From positions 1 to 5,366 of the forward strand of contig CAJXIT010000252.1 of the NCBI GenBank assembly GCA_913054055.1: a DNA stretch of 5,366 nucleotides, given 5' to 3'. The position numbers and the translations under genes were made by a program. The stretch comes from an uncultured Thalassolituus sp. (GTDB lineage: Bacteria > Pseudomonadota > Gammaproteobacteria > Pseudomonadales > Oceanobacteraceae). Shown one piece after another: positions 1 to 5,366 of this stretch (within the stretch, counting starts at the first letter, position 1; each line of letters opens with the position of its first letter). The notes under the pieces were generated by a model. That model saw nothing but the letters and a program-made list of their open reading frames with translations. It made no database searches and was not told the origin of the DNA.

Positions 1-1903
1 AAAATAGCTTCTTAAGTTTTTCTTTCGCTTTACGCTCTAGCTCTTTTTTCTTTTTATCGGCTTCCGCCTTAGCCTTTGCTTTCGCTTTTGCCTTTTTAGC
101 ATCAGCTTTGGCTTTCGCCTCAGCTTTGAGCTGATCTTCATAACTGGATAACTTAGATTTACCAAGTTTTTCCAATGATTTGGTTTTACTGCTTAAGCTG
201 CCTTCCGTTAAGTTGAGCTCTTTTAACTGACCTTCATAATCGCCAGCGTAAGACAGTAACTTATCATTCAGTTTTTTCTTAAGTTTGGTTTCTAACTCTT
301 TTTGTTTTTGATCTATACGCTTGTCAAAGGCTTTATTTAGTTGATTATCTAAATCACTTTTAAGCTTTACCTTTGGATCCGTTATTTCACCATTAGCAGA
401 GGCAGTAACCGTAAATTGATTAACATTTTTAAGCGCAGCAACCATTTCTTTGGCTACGACGGTTCGGTCCTTACTATCAAACTTAGACGCTTTAAATAAC
501 CCATTGCCTACGACGTCCATTTCACCCGATGAAAACGATGCATTAGCTTGTACATAAGTATTACTGGAAACTAACTTCAGGCCGGCTAAGCCCAGTTTCA
601 CATCGTTTAAATTCCAGCCTTCAATATCTAGATCGAACGAATCCTTACCTGGTGTACTCCGATGCTCTAATACACCACTTAGCTTTAGACTATTTATATT
701 TTTTAGGTTTTGTCCTGTGGCCCATAGTTTAGTGGGCGTATCTATAACTTCTTGCTGATGGGTAATGTCTACCAATTTCACTTCAACTTGCCCTAACGAG
801 CCACTGCCTTTTGGCATTTCAGGAAGCGACATTGTGAAAGTCAGTGTTTTAATCCAAAAATCAGGCAGTGGTCGATCCGTTTCAAAGTGAATAAACTCCC
901 CCTCTAATCGTTTTTCCTTTAACGCCTGCTTGTCAGCCTTTGCTTCTTCATCAATCATTAACGGACGAATCTTTTCATAATAACCCAGTGCTGTTTCTGC
1001 GTATCCACCGGCATCATCACCAAATAGTAATGCAGCGAGATTACTTGCACCCGCACCATCTAATGTATATTTACCTTTCAAGTTCGCTAAATCTTGTTTA
1101 GGTGAATCTTTTAGTTCAGACCACTTTTGTTTTAAATCTGACTTCCCATCTTTTACGGCTTTTTTAGCAGCTGAGATGGCCGCTTTGTCTTGTTTAAACT
1201 GAGATCTTAATTGGTCTAAATCTTTTTTACGTTGTTTAAAGTCATCTAAGCTTTTGAACTTGCCTTTTAAGATTCTATTCAGGTTAGTTTCATAGTCCTT
1301 AATGGTCTTTTCACTTGGTAGGTTTGCTACCGCCTCATCAATCGTTGTTTTATGTTTATTGTAAGCACCCTCAAATGCCTCGCCATTAACAACGGTCAAT
1401 AGCGCTTCTCGTTCCAGTATTTCATCTGCACTCGGTAGTGCCTTATTGGCTGAAGCACTCGCCTGCTCAGTTTGCTCCTCTTTTGCAGTGGATTCTTCAG
1501 AAGGCGCTTTAATTTTTTCAGGCTCTGATGATTTTGGATCTATGGCGCCCGACTGCCTTCTAGCTGTGCCCATTGCCACACCGGTTAATTTCACATCAGG
1601 AACTATGGCTTTTCCTAACAATAAAGGAAACGGTTCCAATGTTGCAACGGCTTGATCAAAGCTCACCACATTTTCCATTGGGGCACCTTTATCTGCCACT
1701 TGAACGCCGCTTACCGTAAGGGATAGAGGGCTGAACCCAAAGCTAATATCTTGCACATTCACTTGTGCCCCAACCGCATCACTGCCAAATTTTTCAATGG
1801 CCATTTTCAATAGCGGGCCAGCTGCAAAGAGCCAAAATACCACAATCAAAACAACGGTTACCACAAAGCCAAAAAGTCCTGACCAACGAATCCATTTTGT
1901 CAT
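1..1903 (-). CDS. TIGR03545-family AsmA-like envelope protein, C-terminus cut off by window edge
   Basis: This is a large uncharacterised membrane-anchored protein; 634 codons are read with no stop before the left edge. The start is ATG at 1903, with AGGAG (1911-1915 on the minus strand) 7 nt upstream. Residues about 8-29 form one hydrophobic segment after a short basic MTKWIRW start, so most of the chain is probably periplasmic. Residues about 45-114 look like the start of AsmA-type proteins, with alternating beta-strand-like residues, 'LEPFPLLLGKAIV' (89-101) and 'KLTGVAMG' (105-112). A Ser/Glu/Lys-rich linker (about 116-155) and a charged helical or coiled-coil stretch (about 190-290) follow. 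A second beta-rich part (about 329-500) ends in GEITDPK (505-511) and SDLD (516-519), a pattern common near the end of AsmA-like domains. The last visible part (about 590-634) is a Lys/Ala/Glu helix. The family is known as half of a two-gene pair in bacteria with outer membranes, and its partner is the adjacent upstream gene. A lipid-transfer or envelope-maintenance role is my inference. Confidence 0.88.
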   Translation of the reverse strand, partial: MTKWIRWSGLFGFVVTVVLIVVFWLFAAGPLLKMAIEKFGSDAVGAQVNVQDISFGFSPLSLTVSGVQVADKGAPMENVVSFDQAVATLEPFPLLLGKAIVPDVKLTGVAMGTARRQSGAIDPKSSEPEKIKAPSEESTAKEEQTEQASASANKALPSADEILEREALLTVVNGEAFEGAYNKHKTTIDEAVANLPSEKTIKDYETNLNRILKGKFKSLDDFKQRKKDLDQLRSQFKQDKAAISAAKKAVKDGKSDLKQKWSELKDSPKQDLANLKGKYTLDGAGASNLAALLFGDDAGGYAETALGYYEKIRPLMIDEEAKADKQALKEKRLEGEFIHFETDRPLPDFWIKTLTFTMSLPEMPKGSGSLGQVEVKLVDITHQQEVIDTPTKLWATGQNLKNINSLKLSGVLEHRSTPGKDSFDLDIEGWNLNDVKLGLAGLKLVSSNTYVQANASFSSGEMDVVGNGLFKASKFDSKDRTVVAKEMVAALKNVNQFTVTASANGEITDPKVKLKSDLDNQLNKAFDKRIDQKQKELETKLKKKLNDKLLSYAGDYEGQLKELNLTEGSLSSKTKSLEKLGKSKLSSYEDQLKAEAKAKADAKKAKAKAKAKAEADKKKKELERKAKEKLKKLF

Positions 1904-1905
1904 GA

Positions 1906-2412
1906 TTAGGCTCCTAGCTTTTCGTAAACTTTATAAAACTTGCTGGCTTTCACCAGTTTACTAATTTTAAGTTTTTCAAACCACGCCATTAATCTGTCTC
2001 GATAAAGTGAAATCATCACGCGACCCACAATTAAAACAGGTAAGAATAAAATTAATGCTAGAACAACGCTGCCAAGCAATAAGGTATGGTTAAACTTAAA
2101 TGCGCGCCATACATCACTTTGATAAAGAGCTGTCCAAGTTTGTACAAGGTCTGGGTTATTCAATAGTGACTCACCGATGGAGATGGAAACTGGATCGAGC
2201 AGATATGCTAACAGGGCGAATACCGCACTGGCTAAAAAGAAAGCGCTTAAGTTCACACGAATCACGGACACAAAAAATAAAATAATAAGATTATGTAAAC
2301 TAAAAAATGGGGTTAGCCCCACGAATAAAGCAAACGCAAAACCCAAAGCTACTTGCCCTGGTGATGCATCGCTATTAAGCACTTTTAGAAATTTGGCGAT
2401 AAGGCTTAACAT
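1906..2412 (-). CDS. TIGR03546-family (DUF2062-like) inner-membrane protein
   Basis: This is a 168-residue polytopic membrane protein of unknown function. Residues 16-40, with SPGQ (17-20), an ALGFAFALFVGLTPF-type stretch and SLH (38-40), match the conserved start of DUF2062-like proteins: a hydrophobic helix followed by a Thr-Pro turn. Further hydrophobic segments lie at about 41-52, 55-72 and 110-135, giving roughly three to four membrane helices. The C-terminus (137-168) is basic and probably cytoplasmic. ATG 2412 is preceded by AAGGA (2419-2423, minus strand) at 6 nt. The gene runs directly into the TIGR03545-family gene with a 2-nt gap, the known arrangement of this family pair, so the two probably act together in the envelope. 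No catalytic motif is visible. The family assignment comes from recognising the sequence pattern and the context, not from a search. Confidence 0.88.
   Translation of the reverse strand: MLSLIAKFLKVLNSDASPGQVALGFAFALFVGLTPFFSLHNLIILFFVSVIRVNLSAFFLASAVFALLAYLLDPVSISIGESLLNNPDLVQTWTALYQSDVWRAFKFNHTLLLGSVVLALILFLPVLIVGRVMISLYRDRLMAWFEKLKISKLVKASKFYKVYEKLGA
1911..1915 (-). promoter_or_regulatory. Ribosome binding site AGGAG of the TIGR03545-family gene
   Basis: AGGAG on the minus strand lies 7 nt before ATG 1903 and inside the last codons of the upstream TIGR03546-family gene. That gene's stop (1906-1908) is only 2 nt from this start. This fixes the start of the large protein and suggests that the two genes are translationally coupled. 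Confidence 0.8.
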
Positions 2413-2452
2413 ATCACGTCCTTATTGATGAAAAATACATGAAAGTCATAGA

Positions 2453-2481
2453 ATTATAGAGCAATCAATCACACATGAGAA
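2453..2481 (-). promoter_or_regulatory. Probable sigma70 promoter of the TIGR03546/TIGR03545 gene pair
   Basis: On the minus strand a perfect TATAAT (-10, 2453-2458) is preceded after 17 nt by TTCTCA (2476-2481; 4 of 6 matches to TTGACA). Transcription would start near 2446 and leave a leader of about 34 nt before ATG 2412. The element lies in the 128-bp gap downstream of the hydrolase gene, so the pair is probably a separate unit, although no terminator closes off the hydrolase gene. Confidence 0.6.
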
Positions 2482-2540
2482 TCTATCTAATCACTACTCT
2501 CACGCTTTAATTAGGCATAAAAAGCCAGATCAGATTTGTA

Positions 2541-3458
2541 TCAATCCAACTTCTGTAAATATGCACGAATATCTTGAAACACAGGGTTCATAAAGTGAAA
2601 CATTCCAGATATGCCATCCACCATATGGGGATGGGGAACCTTGTCATAAATAATGGCTTTATGTTCAACACCTAGCTCTTCTAACCGCTGTGCAAAGCGC
2701 TCTAAATGATACAGACCCACTGTTTCATCCGCTCGACCATGCATGAGTAATGTTTGTGCCATTTCAACGGTAGCCAAATTTATGGGATTGGCATCGTGGC
2801 GGTTATGTTTATGGCCTTCGTCAGGGTGCTGCTCACAGATGTCATGCAAAGTCACGCCATCAAACTTGCCAATCACTAAAGGATCATCCAAGGGTAAATC
2901 ATAAGGGCCTGCCATCCCGATACAGGCTTTCAGCGTGACATTCGCCTTTGCACTTTGTAAATATTTTGGTGCTGCATTTAACATGCTCACAGTATGCGCT
3001 CCGGCACTGTGCCCGATCAAAACCAAGGGTAAATTCCCATTTATGCGTGTCACTTGAATGTCTAAGTTTGATAGATGATCAGGTAATGATGCGCACGCTT
3101 GGGCAACATCTTCAATAAAATGAGGAAATTTTGCATCTGGATATAAACGGTAATTTGGCACAGCGGTGACATAACCAAGCTTTGCAAATTCAACCCCTGC
3201 AAACTTGTAATGATCCTTATGCCCTGAGTCCCAGGCACCACCATAAACAAATACAACCACAGGTTTGTTTTGATCAATCTGCTTCGGCATATAAAGATCT
3301 AAATCGTGCCGTTGGTCATTGGCATATGTTAAATCTTTATGCCTTTTAATCCCTTTTAAACTTGCCACTGCATTCATTAATAAAAGAGGGTTGAACAACA
3401 ACACTAAAATTAATAATACAATGACACTTATTAGTAGATACATTACATAGTCGATCAT
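2541..3458 (-). CDS. Membrane-anchored alpha/beta hydrolase (esterase/lipase, BD-FAE-like)
   Basis: This 305-residue serine hydrolase probably cleaves an ester or amide; the substrate is unknown. Residues about 4-26 are one long hydrophobic segment, a probable N-terminal membrane anchor that also lacks a clear signal-peptidase site. The catalytic domain begins near residue 43. It shows VYGGAW (71-76), the oxyanion-hole motif written HGGxW in many relatives, then NYRLYPDAKFP (102-112), typical of the BD-FAE/kynurenine formamidase/carboxylesterase group. The nucleophile elbow GHSAG (149-153) gives Ser151. Asp244 in HGRADETV and His276 (or His278) in PHPHMVDG are the likely other triad members, so the enzyme looks intact. 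ATG 3458 has AAGG (3465-3468, minus strand) 6 nt upstream. The gene follows the DUF6942-like gene by 31 nt in the same direction and is probably co-transcribed with it. Tyr replaces the usual His in the HGG motif, which is a common variation. Confidence 0.9.
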   Translation of the reverse strand: MIDYVMYLLISVIVLLILVLLFNPLLLMNAVASLKGIKRHKDLTYANDQRHDLDLYMPKQIDQNKPVVVFVYGGAWDSGHKDHYKFAGVEFAKLGYVTAVPNYRLYPDAKFPHFIEDVAQACASLPDHLSNLDIQVTRINGNLPLVLIGHSAGAHTVSMLNAAPKYLQSAKANVTLKACIGMAGPYDLPLDDPLVIGKFDGVTLHDICEQHPDEGHKHNRHDANPINLATVEMAQTLLMHGRADETVGLYHLERFAQRLEELGVEHKAIIYDKVPHPHMVDGISGMFHFMNPVFQDIRAYLQKLD

Positions 3459-3489
3459 TAAAAACCTTACATATTTGGTACGAAAATAT

Positions 3490-4047
3490 TCACGTATTTT
3501 GTTCTAGGGTATTCATCAATTCTATCAAGCGATCAATTTTTTTATTGCTTAATTGCCTATAATCAAAGTATGGGCATACGATTAACCGCTTCTCTGGCCA
3601 GATTACAAAATCATTATCTAACCGAATCATGCCTTCATGGTCTTCTTCATTGAAGCCGATACTCTGCGCATACTGTTTACCCATAATGAGGTGAATAGAC
3701 TTTGAAGCCTTATCCTTTGAATGAATCACATCAAGCGTCGGTGCATTAAATAACAACCTTAATTTAGATCCCGTTTGCAATAAACATTGCTCTCGATAGG
3801 CTTGCCAAGTTACCTCTGTATTTTTATGAGTGTTTTTTTGCGATGTTTGAGATAAATAACTGAACACCAACTTTGAATATACGTTAAATATTTTTCGCCA
3901 ATGGTTGCCTGTTTCTTTAGCAATGTATGCTATTTCTGTGGGCTTCAGAGGCTTGAGTTCATCTAAATACTCATATTCATCTAAAGGGGGCCGGTTCGCA
4001 ATATACACAGTTAACCACGCATTTTCAGTATCCCCAAAACCAATCAT
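3490..4047 (-). CDS. Conserved hypothetical protein, probably DUF6942 family
   Basis: This is a 185-residue soluble protein of unknown function with no signal peptide or membrane helix. Visible blocks are LTVYIANRPPL (12-22), ETGNHWRKIFNVY (45-57), a middle part with WQAYREQCLLQ (81-91), HLIMGKQYAQSIGF (119-132), and LIVCPYFDYRQLSN (155-168) followed by a short C-terminal helix. I associate this pattern with the gammaproteobacterial DUF6942 family from memory, with moderate certainty. The frame stays open upstream to a TTG at 4080 (196 residues). I prefer ATG 4047 because conserved-looking sequence begins there, a weak purine-rich AAGAGA precedes it, and the best minus-strand -10 box (4069-4074) would start transcription downstream of the TTG. 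The gene probably heads an operon with the alpha/beta hydrolase and is divergent from the Gre-like gene. Confidence 0.8.
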   Translation of the reverse strand: MIGFGDTENAWLTVYIANRPPLDEYEYLDELKPLKPTEIAYIAKETGNHWRKIFNVYSKLVFSYLSQTSQKNTHKNTEVTWQAYREQCLLQTGSKLRLLFNAPTLDVIHSKDKASKSIHLIMGKQYAQSIGFNEEDHEGMIRLDNDFVIWPEKRLIVCPYFDYRQLSNKKIDRLIELMNTLEQNT

Positions 4048-4076
4048 TGAAGTCTCTTGTTTATTTTCACTATAAT
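4047..4076 (+). promoter_or_regulatory. Probable sigma70 promoter of the Gre-like gene
   Basis: TTGAAG (4047-4052; 4 of 6) is followed after 18 nt by a perfect TATAAT (4071-4076). Transcription would start near 4083, about 37 nt before ATG 4120. The -35 box touches the ATG of the divergent DUF6942-like gene, so the two transcription units share a very compact control region. Confidence 0.55.
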
Positions 4077-4098
4077 CCAATTACACAACGCCCTTTAA
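4069..4098 (-). promoter_or_regulatory. Possible promoter of the DUF6942-like/hydrolase operon
   Basis: On the minus strand TATAGT (4069-4074; 5 of 6 to TATAAT) lies 18 nt after TTAAAG (4093-4098; 3 of 6 to TTGACA). The start point would be near 4062, upstream of ATG 4047 and downstream of the alternative TTG at 4080. The -35 box is weak. The -10 box overlaps the plus-strand -10 of the divergent gene. Confidence 0.4.
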
Positions 4099-4119
4099 AT
4101 CAGCAAAGTATGCCAAACC

Positions 4120-4590
4120 ATGGACAAACCTGACATCATTCAGAGCATCATACACAATCTTAAACAAGATTTGTTGCAAGCTCAGCAGGCGGCCGAAGAA
4201 GCAATGAAAGGCGCTACCCATGAACAAAGTAAAGCTGAAACACAATACGATACCCTGGGTTTAGAGCACGCCTACCTAGCTGAAGGGCAAAGTCGGCGTA
4301 TCCAAGATTTGACATTGGAAATCAGTAAGCTTGAAAACTGGCAAGCCCCTGAATTTGCGATGGATGATGAGATTTACCTAGGCGCACTAATCAATTTAAT
4401 CTCCCGCACATCGGACCAGTCTTTACTGGTATTCATCGCGCCTGCTGGTGGTGCACAAAAAATTGAAGGTATTAATTTACAAGTGATTACCCCAGACACC
4501 CCTCTGGCCTGCGCCTTACTTGGAAAAGGAGTCGACGATCAGATTACGCTACCCAATGGATTACGTTTCGAAATCACACAATTACGCTAA
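4120..4590 (+). CDS. GreA/GreB-like transcription factor (coiled-coil plus Gre C-terminal domain)
   Basis: This 156-residue soluble protein resembles the transcript-cleavage factors that enter the RNA polymerase secondary channel. Residues about 3-75 are charged and helical and should form an antiparallel coiled-coil hairpin. The turn lies around THEQSKAETQYDTLGLE (33-49), with Glu38, Glu40, Asp44 and Glu49 as the acidic residues near the tip. Residues about 83-156 form a beta-rich C-terminal part ending in TPDTPLACALLGK (124-136), DDQITLPNG (139-147) and a final FEI strand. This matches the GreA/GreB C-terminal pattern of 'SPLGxALLGKxxGDxV...'. The N-terminal hairpin does not align cleanly with the GreA DLKENAEY tip, so the protein belongs to a divergent Gre-like group and transcript cleavage is not established. 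It lacks cysteine pairs, unlike DksA. No strong Shine-Dalgarno sequence precedes ATG 4120. It has its own promoter and is divergent from the DUF6942-like gene. Confidence 0.85.
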   Translation: MDKPDIIQSIIHNLKQDLLQAQQAAEEAMKGATHEQSKAETQYDTLGLEHAYLAEGQSRRIQDLTLEISKLENWQAPEFAMDDEIYLGALINLISRTSDQSLLVFIAPAGGAQKIEGINLQVITPDTPLACALLGKGVDDQITLPNGLRFEITQLR

Positions 4591-4696
4591 TTTGTTGTGC
4601 CCATGAATCCTGATAATAGTCTTTAATAGCCGCCACTTATAAACTGTTTTTATCCTCATAAGAATCCCCTTCTGCTCTGTTTATTATTGATTAAGC

Positions 4697-4726
4697 TTGA
4701 TACAGTCAAATGATTCAAAAAATAAT
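4697..4726 (+). promoter_or_regulatory. Probable promoter of the saccharopine dehydrogenase-like gene
   Basis: TTGATA (4697-4702; 5 of 6 to TTGACA) and AATAAT (4721-4726; 5 of 6 to TATAAT) are separated by 18 nt. The expected start near 4733 leaves a short leader that still contains the Shine-Dalgarno sequence. A TTGA-N5-TCAA arrangement (4697-4709) overlaps the -35 box and could be an operator half-site pair, but it is short. The rest of the 4591-4745 gap shows no convincing terminator or small gene. Confidence 0.45.
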
Positions 4727-4735
4727 AAAAAGACT

Positions 4736-4741
4736 AGAGGA
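4736..4741 (+). promoter_or_regulatory. Ribosome binding site AGAGGA that fixes ATG 4746
   Basis: AGAGGA ends 4 nt before ATG 4746. The spacing is slightly short, but this is the clearest Shine-Dalgarno sequence in the gap. The protein starting here begins with a normal Rossmann-fold N-terminus, which supports this start. Confidence 0.6.
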
Positions 4742-4745
4742 TAAT

Positions 4746-5366
4746 ATGTCGACACAATTTGATATCGTAATTTTTGGCGCTACCAGCTTTGTGGGGGAAA
4801 TTCTAACCGGCTATATGATGAAACAGTACGGCACCGATGGCGAAGTAAAATGGGCCATGGCCGGGCGCAGTGAAAGTAAACTTCAAGAAATAAAAAGTAA
4901 ACATAACGCCCATGATATCCCTCATATCATTGCCGACGCCAGTAACGACACTCAGTTGAAAGAGATGGTCGCTCAAGCCCGGGTGATTATATCCACCGTT
5001 GGCCCTTATGCGTTATACGGTGAGCCATTAGTTAAAGTATGCGCAGAGACAGGCACGGATTATTGCGACCTGACAGGGGAGGTTCAGTGGTACAAACGCA
5101 TGGTGGATAAATACGAAGACCAAGCCAAAGCGTCTGGTGCGCGTATTGTGCATTGCAGTGGTTTTGATTCTATTCCTTCCGATATGGGGGTGTATTTTTT
5201 ACAACAACAAGCCCAAGAAAAATTTGGAAAGTTTTGCAATAAAGTCTCTAACCGAATCGCTAAAATTCGCGGAGGCGCCAGTGGCGGCACAGTGGCCAGT
5301 ATGACCAACATTGCAAAAGAAGCCGCTAAAGACCCCGCCTTGCGTAAAGAGCTGCAAAATCCTTAC
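4746..5366 (+). CDS. Saccharopine dehydrogenase-like / trans-acting enoyl reductase-like oxidoreductase, C-terminus cut off by window edge
   Basis: The first 207 residues of an NAD(P)-dependent oxidoreductase are present; relatives are usually about 390-420 residues, so roughly half is missing. Residues 6-17 (DIVIFGATSFVG) are the first Rossmann beta strand and the GxTGxxG-type dinucleotide loop. AGRS (39-42) follows the second strand and its Arg suggests NADP preference. STVGPYALYGEPLV (83-96) and YCDLTGE (106-112) are hallmark blocks of the saccharopine dehydrogenase/trans-acting enoyl reductase group. HCSGFDSIPSD (136-146) and GGASGGT (176-182) are also typical of that group. True lysine-pathway saccharopine dehydrogenase is unlikely, because this pattern belongs to the poorly characterised lipid-associated branch related to mycobacterial trans-acting enoyl reductases. 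No neighbour identifies the substrate. The protein has no signal peptide and is probably cytoplasmic or membrane-associated. Confidence 0.9.
   Translation, partial: MSTQFDIVIFGATSFVGEILTGYMMKQYGTDGEVKWAMAGRSESKLQEIKSKHNAHDIPHIIADASNDTQLKEMVAQARVIISTVGPYALYGEPLVKVCAETGTDYCDLTGEVQWYKRMVDKYEDQAKASGARIVHCSGFDSIPSDMGVYFLQQQAQEKFGKFCNKVSNRIAKIRGGASGGTVASMTNIAKEAAKDPALRKELQNPY

Noticed and set aside
1446..1655. Plus-strand open frame of 69 codons
   Set aside because: It lies opposite the well-supported TIGR03545-family gene, has no ribosome binding site and encodes no recognisable protein.
2100..2428. Two overlapping plus-strand open frames
   Set aside because: They are antisense to the TIGR03546-family gene, whose membrane-protein composition and family pattern are clear; the translations look like random shadow sequence.
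2505..2540. Possible terminator after the hydrolase gene (GGC followed by a T run on the minus strand)
   Set aside because: The only pairing is a 3-bp GGC/GCC stem around the T run; this is too weak for an intrinsic terminator.
3062..3277. Minus-strand open frame of 71 codons
   Set aside because: It is in another frame within the alpha/beta hydrolase gene, over its conserved GGAW and NYRLYP motifs.
4048..4080. TTG start at 4080 giving a 196-residue DUF6942-like protein
   Set aside because: The extra 11 residues are polar and look unconserved, TTG is a rare start, and the likely minus-strand transcription start lies downstream of it. It is not excluded, since AAAGGG lies about 10 nt upstream of it.
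4640..4655. Possible terminator after the Gre-like gene (ATAAA-CTGTT-TTTAT)
   Set aside because: The stem is five A/T pairs only, with no GC-rich hairpin before the T run.
5084..5311. Minus-strand open frame of 75 codons
   Set aside because: It is antisense to conserved motifs of the saccharopine dehydrogenase-like gene and has no supporting signal.

Overview
The window looks like chromosomal DNA of a marine-type gammaproteobacterium. The base composition is moderately AT-rich (my impression is a little over 40% GC). The gene content is a TIGR03545/TIGR03546 envelope gene pair, a DUF6942-like protein, a GreA/GreB-like protein and a saccharopine dehydrogenase-like oxidoreductase, which fits Oceanospirillales/Alteromonadales-type genomes. 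The assignment is inferred from protein families; there is no rRNA or other taxonomic marker. I see no mobile element, RNA gene or CRISPR array.

Left part (1-2481, minus strand): a two-gene unit. A small polytopic membrane protein (TIGR03546, DUF2062-like; 1906-2412) is followed 2 nt later by a large membrane-anchored protein (TIGR03545; 1903 down to the left edge, C-terminus missing). A consensus TATAAT promoter lies upstream at 2453-2481. The large protein has an AsmA-like N-terminal segment, a central coiled-coil stretch, a second AsmA-like beta-rich segment with a 'GEITDPK' closing motif, and a Lys/Ala helix at its end. I read the pair as an uncharacterised cell-envelope system, possibly related to lipid transfer. 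This is the most interesting part of the window.

Middle part (2541-4047, minus strand): a probable two-gene operon. The first gene encodes a DUF6942-like protein of unknown function, most likely starting at ATG 4047. After 31 nt comes a membrane-anchored alpha/beta hydrolase of the esterase/lipase (BD-FAE/kynurenine formamidase-like) type with an intact Ser-Asp-His set.

Right part (4047-5366, plus strand): a Gre-like coiled-coil protein (4120-4590) is transcribed divergently from the DUF6942-like gene. The two opposite -10 boxes overlap on the same 8 bp. After a 155-bp gap with its own probable promoter comes a saccharopine dehydrogenase-like/trans-acting enoyl reductase-like NAD(P)-binding protein, cut by the right edge after 207 residues. 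No strong intrinsic terminator was found in any of the gaps.
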